Assembly (NCBI GenBank): GCA_020848595.1
Contig: JADLHV010000132.1
Coordinates: 1-5,821, forward strand
Length of the DNA stretch: 5,821 nt
DNA from: Bacteroidia bacterium
GTDB taxonomy: Bacteria; Bacteroidota; Bacteroidia; NS11-12g; UBA955
Direction: 5' to 3'
The notes under the pieces are model-generated. The model was given only the letters and a program-made list of their open reading frames with translations, was not told the DNA's origin and made no database searches. How positions within the stretch are numbered: the stretch's first letter is position 1; every line of letters starts with the position of its first letter. The position numbers and the translations under genes are program-made. Shown piece by piece: positions 1-5,759 of the stretch.

Positions 1-850
1 AATTAAGATTTAAAGTACTTACAGGTTTTGTACCACTGTTATATAATACACCTGAAAAATTTGCAACAGCATTAACTCGGTATACAGCATTAAGGTTTAC
101 ATTTTTAAGACTCAAATCATATTCAGGTTGAATGCCTTTAAAGAATTGGTAAACTATAAAATTAGCAACATCGAAAGAGAATTGGAAAGGCAAAAAAGAC
201 AAAGAGTCGTTAAGCAATTTAAAATTTGAATTATCTTGATTAGTACAGCCAATAGCAGCCTTTTGAAGTTTATCACCAAAAGGGCTATATATTAAATCAA
301 AACGACCATCGGCACCTTCATGAAAAACGATAGCAAAGGCGTAGATACTAGCATTATTAATTGGACCAGAGAAATTATTGGAGGCTAAACTCAGTCCAAA
401 AAACTGAACTATATGTCGTCTATTTGGGGCTTGACCAACAGTATAAGAGAATACCTGAATACCAACACCTTGATTTGGTTCGGGCAATTTCTCTAGTTTA
501 AAATCCTTCCAGAAGCCTAAAATACTATTTTGAGGCAGTGTCGAAGACGGATTTAAAGACGTTGTTTGAGTGGTATCAAAGCAGAGATAACCATTATCAC
601 TTACACGATAATGTCTCAAAGATTGACCATAGAAATTAAAGTCAAAGGGAATAGAATCCACTTTAGACATGACATTCGAAGAAGGTTCATTTAGCAAAAT
701 AGTTTTAGAGCTTTCATAGATTTTATCTAAATAATAGCCTACAGGTACACTACCATCCATACGCAAGTGGTAATAATCTTGAGACCAAGCAATAAAGCCA
801 TTGGCTAGAAATAAACAGAGTAATAGTAATTGTTTTTTCAAATTGAACAC
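1..850 (-). CDS. Secreted beta-rich protein, N-terminal part (cut by left edge)
   Basis: I do not recognise a named family. 283 codons are visible, open to the window edge. Numbering from GTG at 850, residues 1-24 are a clear signal peptide: short basic start (KK at 5-6), hydrophobic core 8-20, likely cleavage near A21 to Q24. Residues 66-92 contain IPFDFNFYGQ and VSDNGYLCF, a beta-sandwich pattern (PFxFxFYG...SxNGYxxF) common at the start of large exported Bacteroidota proteins. Residues 245-283 begin a second beta domain (DLSLKNVNLN ... GVLYNSGTKPV) resembling the CARDB/Ig-like modules in Omp28 and type IX cargo proteins. A sorting domain may lie beyond the edge; that is inference. An in-frame TAA at 860-862 and no ATG before codon 31 force a GTG (850) or TTG (841) start. 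The gene lies downstream of the Omp28 lipoprotein on the same strand, behind a terminator. Exported location is fairly sure; function is unknown. Confidence 0.82.
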   Translation of the reverse strand, partial: MFNLKKQLLLLCLFLANGFIAWSQDYYHLRMDGSVPVGYYLDKIYESSKTILLNEPSSNVMSKVDSIPFDFNFYGQSLRHYRVSDNGYLCFDTTQTTSLNPSSTLPQNSILGFWKDFKLEKLPEPNQGVGIQVFSYTVGQAPNRRHIVQFFGLSLASNNFSGPINNASIYAFAIVFHEGADGRFDLIYSPFGDKLQKAAIGCTNQDNSNFKLLNDSLSFLPFQFSFDVANFIVYQFFKGIQPEYDLSLKNVNLNAVYRVNAVANFSGVLYNSGTKPVSTLNLN

Positions 851-874
851 TTCTAAGATTTAAAAATAGGTAAT

Positions 875-902
875 AAAAAAAAAAGCCCTGAAAATCAGGG
901 CT
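875..902 (-). terminator. Intrinsic terminator of the Omp28 lipoprotein gene
   Basis: Read on the minus strand this is an 8-bp perfect stem, AGCCCTGA / TCAGGGCT (884-891 paired with 895-902), with a 3-nt loop, followed directly by a run of T (A on the plus strand, 875-884). It begins about 20 bp after the stop codon of the lipoprotein gene, the expected place for a Rho-independent terminator. The opposite strand has only a short CTCTTTT after the stem, so rightward termination would be weaker. The T-run ends about 25 bp before the start of the next gene on the same strand, so that gene needs readthrough or its own promoter. Confidence 0.9.
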
Positions 903-922
903 CTTTTAAAAATATGTTTTAA

Positions 923-1849
923 TTAAAGGGGTTTTCTAACAGCGTTTACGAAAACGAATTTACCAGAAGAATCTTTCTTCCAAACGATACCAGTTAGGTA
1001 TAAGTTTGCAGTATTAGATTGATTCCAAGTAAAGATATTCCAACCGCTAGGCATCATAGTTGATTTGTTATCAGCTACGTAGTTTAGCTCAACATTCACA
1101 AATTTACCAGAAGCGATATCACCACTGATAACTGCATCTCCGAAAGTAGAGTTTAAACCAAAAGATTCAACTTTATTAGAGATTGGGAAAGCTCTGATGA
1201 TATTGTTGTGATTGTATGGGCTAACATAAGTACCACTAACGTTTTGACGGTGATCGATATTATTTTGAGTAATAAAGAAAGTTACGTGATAATCTCCAGT
1301 AGTAGCTTGGAAGAATTTCACAGTAGACTTAATATTGAAACCATTAGCATTTTTAGTTACACCAAAATTGATATTTGCAACAGCTGGCATAGCGTTTAAA
1401 TTGTTAGCATCGCTTACCATAGTAGCATTTGAATTTGGACCATAACCACTTTTGTTGTTTACAACAAGCGTTGGATAACCAGATACAGTTACGTTTTTCA
1501 AACTAGCTTGAAGATCATTAAGGTGTCTAGCATAAAAAGGGGTATCATTATTAGCTTTATATTGAATAGCAGCTAATTCAGAAGAACCACCTTGAACAGA
1601 GAAAGGAATTGCATTGTCACCTAATGAAGTTACAGCTGCATCAAAAGTTGGATGACCCCAAGCGCCACAATAAGTACACCATGTAGCAGTAAAGTCCATT
1701 AACAATGAACGTTGCTTGTTTTCAGGCTCATACCATGCAGTAGAACCGCTACCACCATTGTCATCTCCACCAGTTTTTTCTTTTTTACACGCTGTAAAAG
1801 CGGTTACAACCATAATGGCTGCTAGGATAAGTTTAGATACGTTTTTCAT
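923..1849 (-). CDS. Omp28-related lipoprotein with thioredoxin-like domain
   Basis: 308-residue exported lipoprotein of the Omp28-related outer membrane protein type. Residues 1-20 form a lipoprotein signal peptide with lipobox FTAC, so C21 should be lipidated. A hydrophilic Lys/Gly/Asp-rich linker follows (22-38). Residues 48-130 look like a thioredoxin fold: LLMDFTATWCTYCG puts the redox pair at C58 and C61, and SGYPTLVV puts the cis-proline at P127. Apart from the lipidated C21 these are the only cysteines, which fits a dithiol site. Residues 155-308 are a beta-rich C-terminal region (FGVTKNANGFNI, YHVTFFITQNN, LTGIVWKKDSSGKFVFVNAVRK) typical of the family. Related proteins are surface or outer membrane lipoproteins of Bacteroidota; the original Omp28 is from Porphyromonas gingivalis. 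The physiological substrate is unknown. A good promoter lies upstream and a strong terminator downstream. The ATG at 1849 is chosen because it gives the MKN signal peptide start. Family placement is confident; redox activity is inferred. Confidence 0.9.
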   Translation of the reverse strand: MKNVSKLILAAIMVVTAFTACKKEKTGGDDNGGSGSTAWYEPENKQRSLLMDFTATWCTYCGAWGHPTFDAAVTSLGDNAIPFSVQGGSSELAAIQYKANNDTPFYARHLNDLQASLKNVTVSGYPTLVVNNKSGYGPNSNATMVSDANNLNAMPAVANINFGVTKNANGFNIKSTVKFFQATTGDYHVTFFITQNNIDHRQNVSGTYVSPYNHNNIIRAFPISNKVESFGLNSTFGDAVISGDIASGKFVNVELNYVADNKSTMMPSGWNIFTWNQSNTANLYLTGIVWKKDSSGKFVFVNAVRKPL

Positions 1850-1871
1850 GATTAAACATTAAAATAAAAGT

Positions 1872-1902
1872 CAAAAGTAACATTTAATATGAATTTAGCA
1901 AA
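1872..1902 (-). promoter_or_regulatory. Bacteroidota-type promoter for the Omp28 lipoprotein gene
   Basis: On the minus strand TTTG (1899-1902) is followed by exactly 19 bp and then TACTTTTG (1872-1879), a perfect match to the Bacteroidota sigma-70 consensus TTTG-N19-TAnnTTTG. The -7 box ends 22 bp before the ATG at 1849, giving a short leader of about 15-18 nt. The leader is A/T-rich with no Shine-Dalgarno, normal for this phylum. Box matches are seen directly; the start of transcription is inferred. Confidence 0.75.
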
Positions 1903-1923
1903 TATTTTAAATGCCAAAATCGA

Positions 1924-1940
1924 CAAAACAATACGTTTTG
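1924..1940. repeat. Perfect inverted repeat upstream of the Omp28 promoter
   Basis: CAAAAC (1924-1929) and GTTTTG (1935-1940) are perfect 6-bp inverted arms separated by 5 bp. The repeat lies about 22 bp upstream of the -33 box of the lipoprotein gene, a position suitable for a dimeric regulator. That it binds one is inference; short palindromes also arise by chance in AT-rich DNA. Confidence 0.4.
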
Positions 1941-1951
1941 AATAAAATATG

Positions 1952-1968
1952 ACCGAAAAATTACCGAA
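1952..1968. repeat. Tandem ACCGAA direct repeat, 11-bp period
   Basis: ACCGAA occurs at 1952-1957 and again at 1963-1968, so the two copies are spaced by one helical turn on the same DNA face. This spacing is typical of sites bound by tandem response-regulator dimers. The pair lies about 50 bp upstream of the lipoprotein -33 box and contains the few G/C bases of the area. A regulatory role is only a possibility. Confidence 0.35.
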
Positions 1969-2163
1969 TTTCATAACTATTTAGACAAAATAATTAAATA
2001 ATTCGATGATTAAAAAACCAATTAATTGAAAGTCAAAGCTTTAAGAAGTGAATGAGTGAAATAAAATCTAAACATCACCTTAACATATTGATTAATTGGT
2101 AATTATACTTTTAATATTGTTTAATTAAAAAAAAATTAGGTAAAAATTGCACTCCCTTATAGC

Positions 2164-2880
2164 CTAGAACTTTTTCATTTCACCGTCTTTTAAGCCACAA
2201 ACCGTTTCAAAAATCGAATGCTTTAGACAATATACCATGTCTTCTTCGTGATGTAAGTGAGATAAACGCTTATAATGGGAAGATTTTTTTAAATAAGATA
2301 TTAAATCCACTTTAGCCATTTGATAGATATCCATAGACATCAGGGCAGCATCACAATCAATTTTGCAATCAGTTCTATTATTTAGTTCGTGGGCCAAAGC
2401 ACCCGCAAATAGTGTATCCTCTAAATTTACACTATCTTTCCATCCAGCGCATAACAATAACACATCGCCCTTATCATTGGCTAAAAAATTTGCCATAGCT
2501 TCTAAATTCAAGAAACTACCAGAAAAAACATTTCGTGCGCCATCGTTAGCAACCGCTTCAATACATTTAGTCCCATTGGTAGTTGTCAACGCAATTGACC
2601 TTCCATTCACTTTGCCATCCATGCATTCGAAAGGCGAATTACCCAAATCAAATCCTTCTATTTTTTGACCATTTCTTTCAGCAGCAGTTAAATATCCTTT
2701 TTCTGCCCATTCGAGTGTTTCAGATTGAGACATTAAAGCCTTAACAGAATTTGCGCCATGATGAATAGCTGTACAAATCGTTGAGGTTGCTCTAAGTATA
2801 TCTATTACGACAACATTTGTATCGCGAATAGTATTAAGGTGAAGAAGTGCGGGACTTAAGACCACTTCAATGTTTATCAT
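2164..2880 (-). CDS. comB: 2-phosphosulfolactate phosphatase (ComB family)
   Basis: 238 residues, the usual length for this cytoplasmic Mg-dependent phosphatase family. ComB removes phosphate from 2-phosphosulfolactate to give sulfolactate, the second step of the phosphoenolpyruvate-sulfite route to coenzyme M in methanogens; many bacteria carry homologues without making coenzyme M. Family motifs appear in order: VVIDILRATSTI (24-35), AERNG (67-71), GFDLGNSP (76-83), ALTTTNGT (97-104), CAGWKDSVNLEDTLFAG (144-160) and the C-terminal HEEDMVYCL (211-219). Acidic residues in the first and fifth blocks (D27, E154, D155) are the likely metal and phosphate-site residues. No ComA (sulfite-adding synthase) or ComC (dehydrogenase) is in the window, so the substrate here is not proven. 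A sulfonate role in Bacteroidota, such as sulfonolipid-related metabolism, is speculation. The gene is divergent from the TPR gene with a gap of about 65 bp, and its promoter boxes lie very near the ATG. Family call is firm. Confidence 0.92.
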   Translation of the reverse strand: MINIEVVLSPALLHLNTIRDTNVVVIDILRATSTICTAIHHGANSVKALMSQSETLEWAEKGYLTAAERNGQKIEGFDLGNSPFECMDGKVNGRSIALTTTNGTKCIEAVANDGARNVFSGSFLNLEAMANFLANDKGDVLLLCAGWKDSVNLEDTLFAGALAHELNNRTDCKIDCDAALMSMDIYQMAKVDLISYLKKSSHYKRLSHLHHEEDMVYCLKHSIFETVCGLKDGEMKKF

Positions 2881-2884
2881 TCCA

Positions 2885-2916
2885 CAATAGTAGAAATCTT
2901 CTTTATAGTTAACAAA
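2885..2916 (-). promoter_or_regulatory. Probable comB promoter, close to the start codon
   Basis: On the minus strand TTTG (2913-2916) is followed by 20 bp and TACTATTG (2885-2892), one mismatch from TAnnTTTG. Only 4 bp separate the box from the ATG at 2880, so transcription would begin at or next to the start codon, giving a leaderless or nearly leaderless mRNA. No Shine-Dalgarno is present. Boxes are visible; activity is inferred. Confidence 0.5.
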
Positions 2917-2927
2917 TTTTTTACAAG

Positions 2928-2935
2928 TATTTTTG
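2928..2935 (+). promoter_or_regulatory. Candidate -7 box of the TPR gene
   Basis: TATTTTTG matches TAnnTTTG exactly. It ends 1 bp before the upstream ATG (2937) and 10 bp before the second ATG (2946), and so favours the second as the real start. No clean TTTG lies at the expected spacing; the nearest is TTTA at 2902-2905, 22 bp upstream. Moderate to low confidence. Confidence 0.4.
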
Positions 2936-2945
2936 AATGCTTATT

Positions 2946-3962
2946 ATGAAACGACTTTTCATTTGTTTAACACTACTTGCTTTAACACCATTAAAGGCTC
3001 AAAAACAGCCCTGTACTTCATTCGATGCAGGACTTAACAAAATGTTGCTTTTAGAATATGAAGCTGCCATCCAATTATTTGACCAATGTTTGAATGAGAA
3101 TCCAAAATCAGGTATTGTGTTTTTTCAGCGAGGCACCTGTTATTTATCTATGAACAAACCCAATATTGCACTTGTAGATTTCAATCAGGCAATTTTATTA
3201 GACACTTTTTTATACGACACCTATTTTAACAGAGCCTTAGCGCATCAGGCACTTGGCAATTTCACATTTTCGGAATCCGACTTCTTACTTTATGCTTCAC
3301 GAAAACCCAAAGAATTTAAGGTATATAAAAATTTAGCCCTATTAATGGAGACGATGGGCGATTATATGGGTGCAGTAAATTATTATAAAAAATATTTAGA
3401 ATTTGCACCTAATGACATCAGCATACTCAAGTCAAAAGCTCTAGCTAATGCCGAGTCAGGATTGTATACAAGTGCCATCGATGACATCAATCAATGTTTT
3501 AAAATAAATCCGAATGACACGAGCTTATGGATGTTAAAAGGCAATATTTATTTTGATGCTCAGAAATTCGGATTGGCTATAGATGCCTATAATAATGTGT
3601 TATTAAATTCACCGGGGAATCGTGAGGCACGCTTAAATCGCGCCGATGCCATGATATCTAATCGACAGTATGAGGAAGCAATAACCGAGTACAAACGACT
3701 ATTAATAGCCGAATCGAATAATCCAGAATACTATTTTAATGTTGCATTTTGTGCATTACAGATTGGTAGTAACCAGTCGGCAATAGAAAATTTCAGTACC
3801 GCATTAAAATACAATTACGAGAACATTGGATTATTGTTATTGTATCGAGGTGTTGCCTATAACAATGATCAGAAAGTACTTGAAGCCTGCGATGATTGGA
3901 AAAAATCTTTAGAAGCAGGTTGTAAAGAAGCTAAATCGTACATAGATAATTACTGTCAATAA
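2946..3962 (+). CDS. Secreted tetratricopeptide repeat (TPR) protein
   Basis: 338 residues from ATG 2946 (341 from the in-frame ATG at 2937). The later start is preferred because it gives a normal MKRLF signal peptide and leaves the -7 box at 2928-2935 outside the coding region. Residues 1-18 are hydrophobic with likely cleavage after PLKA, so the protein should be periplasmic; there is no lipobox. The rest is eight to nine TPR units in nearly unbroken 34-residue register, starting near residues 23, 55, 89, 123, 157, 191, 225, 259 and 293. Typical units show YxNRALAHQALGNF, YKNLALLMETMGDYMGAVNYY and WMLKGNIYFDAQKFGLAIDAY. The last unit ends in ACDDWKKSLEAGCKEA and YIDNYC, a C-terminal cap common in Bacteroidota TPR proteins. 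TPRs bind protein partners; the partner is unknown and no enzymatic domain is present. The gene is divergent from comB and convergent with the glycosyltransferase, 19 bp away. Confidence 0.9.
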   Translation: MKRLFICLTLLALTPLKAQKQPCTSFDAGLNKMLLLEYEAAIQLFDQCLNENPKSGIVFFQRGTCYLSMNKPNIALVDFNQAILLDTFLYDTYFNRALAHQALGNFTFSESDFLLYASRKPKEFKVYKNLALLMETMGDYMGAVNYYKKYLEFAPNDISILKSKALANAESGLYTSAIDDINQCFKINPNDTSLWMLKGNIYFDAQKFGLAIDAYNNVLLNSPGNREARLNRADAMISNRQYEEAITEYKRLLIAESNNPEYYFNVAFCALQIGSNQSAIENFSTALKYNYENIGLLLLYRGVAYNNDQKVLEACDDWKKSLEAGCKEAKSYIDNYCQ

Positions 3963-3981
3963 GGCAGTAAAAACGAGTGCA

Positions 3982-4731
3982 TTAATTTTTAAGCTTCAAA
4001 TAATTAAACGTTGCGAGCCCCCATTTTTGCAAACGGTATTGAATAGAAACATTGAGCACACCAAGTCCATAAATACTACTGCGTTTAAAATTAATACTGC
4101 TTGCTTCATCGAAATATTTAGTAGGGCACGTTACTTCACCAATTTCGAAACCAGCCATAAAAATTTGAGCAATCATCTGATTATCAAAGATAAAATCATC
4201 TGAATTAGTTTCAATATCAATTTTAGCAAAAATAGATTTATCAAAAGCTCTATACCCAGTGTGGTATTCAGATAATTTTTGACTCATTAAAATATTTTGG
4301 AATAAAGTCAGCAGTCTATTGGCAATATATTTATACATAGGCATACCACCTTTAAGAGCGCCTTTACCCAGAATTCTGGAGCCAAAGCAAACTGGATAAA
4401 CTTCATTAGCAATCATATACGCCATACTTTCTATTAATTGAGGCGTATATTGATAATCGGGATGAAGCATGATGATGATATCGGCACCAATAGATAAAGC
4501 CTTTGTATAACAAGATTTTTGGTTTCCACCATATCCTCTATTGATTTCGTGTTTTACGACATGCTTAATTCCAAGTTCATTGGCCTTTTTGATGGTATGG
4601 TCGCGGCTATTATCGTCAACTAAAACGACATCATCGACAATATCAAATGGAATTTCCTTATAGGTTTGTTCAAGAGTGGCTTCTGCGTTATAAGCCGGTA
4701 AAACGACAACAATTTTCTTTCCCTTAATCAT
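3982..4731 (-). CDS. Family 2 glycosyltransferase, DPM1-like, soluble
   Basis: 249 residues forming a single GT-A fold domain of GT2, closest in style to dolichyl/polyprenyl-phosphate mannose or glucose synthases. Such enzymes move a sugar from a nucleotide-sugar to a polyprenyl phosphate or other acceptor at the inner face of the cytoplasmic membrane. Visible motifs: VVVLPAYNAEATL (8-20, nucleotide-binding start), VLVDDNSRD (36-44), NRGYGGNQ (64-71), MLHPDYQYTP (88-97, in the DxD position, with D92 as acidic residue), GSRILGKGALKGG (117-129), EYHTGYRAF (155-163) and DDFIFDNQM (178-186, probable catalytic-base region). HPDYQY and YHTGYRAF together mark a recurrent GT2 subgroup from memory. 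No transmembrane helices follow the domain, unlike bacterial GtrB/DPM enzymes with C-terminal anchors. No polysaccharide or lipid genes surround it, so donor and acceptor are unknown. It is divergent from the membrane protein gene with an 83-bp gap. ATG 4731 fits the normal GT2 N-terminus. Confidence 0.9.
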   Translation of the reverse strand: MIKGKKIVVVLPAYNAEATLEQTYKEIPFDIVDDVVLVDDNSRDHTIKKANELGIKHVVKHEINRGYGGNQKSCYTKALSIGADIIIMLHPDYQYTPQLIESMAYMIANEVYPVCFGSRILGKGALKGGMPMYKYIANRLLTLFQNILMSQKLSEYHTGYRAFDKSIFAKIDIETNSDDFIFDNQMIAQIFMAGFEIGEVTCPTKYFDEASSINFKRSSIYGLGVLNVSIQYRLQKWGLATFNYLKLKN

Positions 4732-4739
4732 TTAGCTTG

Positions 4740-4747
4740 CAAAAATA
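4740..4747 (-). promoter_or_regulatory. Candidate -7 box of the glycosyltransferase gene
   Basis: On the minus strand TATTTTTG is a perfect TAnnTTTG, ending 8 bp before the ATG at 4731. The implied leader is only a few nucleotides. No good TTTG or TTG is seen at the expected -33 position (about 4767-4770), so support is partial. It is the same octamer that precedes the TPR gene. Confidence 0.45.
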
Positions 4748-4778
4748 GTCGAATATTGAAGAAATAATCATTAAAAAA

Positions 4779-4810
4779 TTTGTCACATTACATAAGATTC
4801 TATAATCTTG
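4779..4810 (+). promoter_or_regulatory. Probable promoter of the membrane protein gene
   Basis: TTTG (4779-4782), 20 bp, then TAATCTTG (4803-4810), one mismatch from TAnnTTTG. It ends 4 bp before the ATG at 4815, the same geometry as the comB promoter. GAGGA (4810-4814) directly abuts the ATG; with no spacer it is too close to act as a normal Shine-Dalgarno. Transcription would start about at the start codon if these boxes are used. Confidence 0.45.
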
Positions 4811-4814
4811 AGGA

Positions 4815-5750
4815 ATGAAACAGTACCTATTATTATTTCGTGACCAAGCATTTTCGGCATCAGTACAATTATTTAAGCGTAGCTTTCTGAATTTATTCAT
4901 GGCCAATTTAACCATTAGTATAATCACAGTACTAGTGATAACACCGTTAATAATAATGGGATTAGGTTATGGACCGACCGAATTTCTAGAATTTCGCAAA
5001 GACATACTCAATTGGCTTGTTAATTTAGAAAACTTTAAAAATGATTATGATGGTCTTGTAAACTCACTTTTTGAATTATTTACAATCAATTATTTTTATT
5101 TAGGTCTTGCCTTTATACTAAGTCTACTAATTTACAGCCTATCGGTAAATTGTTTTTACATCATAAGCGACGATGAGATTCGACATAGTAAATCCAATTT
5201 TTTAAGTGCACTTAGACAATCATTTAATTCAACCTTATTGACAATATTAGGTTTCATTGTTTTATTATTCTTCATTCAGATAGCTGTCATGATAATATCT
5301 ATGTTACTATTCTCGATGTTTAATAATATCTCTATAGCATTAGGAATCGTGATAGGATTTGTAGGATTCTTATTTGTCATTGTATTTTTCTTAAGATTTA
5401 CTGTAGGTTTTGCAGCCATAGTACACGGAAAAATGAAAGTAACACAAGCCATATCCTATAGTTTAAGTCACATTAATTGGAAGAGAGGATGGATGTTACT
5501 ACTATTAGGTATAGTATTTAATGTAGTTGCGGCCCTTATATCAAGTTTATTAATGCTTGCTATTCCACAGCCCAAAACAGCAGAAGAGTTAAGTTATGCT
5601 AATTTATTATTAAGTAAAGCATCATCAATTATTGTCAACGGTTTTGTATATGCATTTGCGGTATCGGCAACAAGTACATTATATTTTAGATACAGTGACG
5701 ATTCTAGTGACGATGATGGTGAAGATTTACAAAATCATTTAGTTGAATAA
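4815..5750 (+). CDS. Six-helix integral membrane protein, unknown function
   Basis: 311 residues. I do not recognise a characterised family. An amphipathic N-terminal segment (MKQYLLLFRDQAF to residue 26) leads into six hydrophobic segments at about 27-50, 92-116, 138-168, 172-202, 225-250 and 268-292. The loop at 51-91 is polar with several acidic residues. The segment SYSLSHINWKRGWMLLLLGIV (near 214-234) recalls the repeated pattern of polar helix, N-W, then hydrophobic helix in DUF975 and glycerophosphodiesterase-type membrane domains; this is a resemblance, not an assignment. The protein ends in a strongly acidic tail (SDDSSDDDGEDLQ, 294-306), probably cytoplasmic if both ends face inward as six helices imply. 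No catalytic motif is evident. It is divergent from the glycosyltransferase and convergent with the partial gene at the right edge (9 bp gap). The ATG at 4815 directly follows the candidate promoter. Confidence 0.8.
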   Translation: MKQYLLLFRDQAFSASVQLFKRSFLNLFMANLTISIITVLVITPLIIMGLGYGPTEFLEFRKDILNWLVNLENFKNDYDGLVNSLFELFTINYFYLGLAFILSLLIYSLSVNCFYIISDDEIRHSKSNFLSALRQSFNSTLLTILGFIVLLFFIQIAVMIISMLLFSMFNNISIALGIVIGFVGFLFVIVFFLRFTVGFAAIVHGKMKVTQAISYSLSHINWKRGWMLLLLGIVFNVVAALISSLLMLAIPQPKTAEELSYANLLLSKASSIIVNGFVYAFAVSATSTLYFRYSDDSSDDDGEDLQNHLVE

Positions 5751-5759
5751 CCGCATGAA

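Larger units (their letters stand above)
1850..2163. other. Non-coding region between comB and the Omp28 gene
   Basis: This 314-bp stretch is very AT-rich and holds no plausible gene on either strand. It contains the lipoprotein promoter (1872-1902), an inverted repeat (1924-1940), a tandem ACCGAA direct repeat (1952-1968) and a distant 10-bp inverted repeat: ACCAATTAAT at 2017-2026 against ATTAATTGGT at 2091-2100. A run of nine A (2127-2135) gives a U-tract on the minus strand about 30 bp after comB ends, but I see no good stem ahead of it. The distant repeat may be chance in such biased sequence. Confidence 0.6.

Noticed and set aside
1208..1399. 63-codon plus-strand open frame inside the Omp28 gene
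   Set aside because: It is antisense to a well-supported lipoprotein gene, has no promoter or family features, and its sequence reads like a reverse-complement shadow.
2017..2100. 10-bp inverted repeat ACCAATTAAT / ATTAATTGGT, arms 64 bp apart, as a mobile element end or hairpin
   Set aside because: Arms are simple AT-rich sequence, there is no transposase or target-site duplication, and the spacing is too large for a useful hairpin.
2127..2166. Possible terminator of comB (run of nine A on plus strand, U-tract on minus)
   Set aside because: I found no stable stem directly ahead of the U-tract; only a 4-bp TAGG/CCTA pairing with a large loop.
2363..2668. 101-codon plus-strand open frame inside comB
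   Set aside because: It lies wholly antisense to conserved ComB motifs and shows no domain; open by chance.
3960..3990. Shared bidirectional terminator between the convergent TPR and glycosyltransferase genes
   Set aside because: The 19-bp gap and flanks show no stem-loop with a T-run; only short AT-rich runs and an isolated AAGCTT.
4810..4817. GAGGA as a Shine-Dalgarno site for the membrane protein
   Set aside because: It touches the ATG with no spacer, and the phylum seldom relies on Shine-Dalgarno pairing.
4724..4927. 67-codon minus-strand open frame spanning the divergent gap
   Set aside because: It overlaps the start of the glycosyltransferase in another frame, runs antisense to the membrane protein gene and crosses both candidate promoters.
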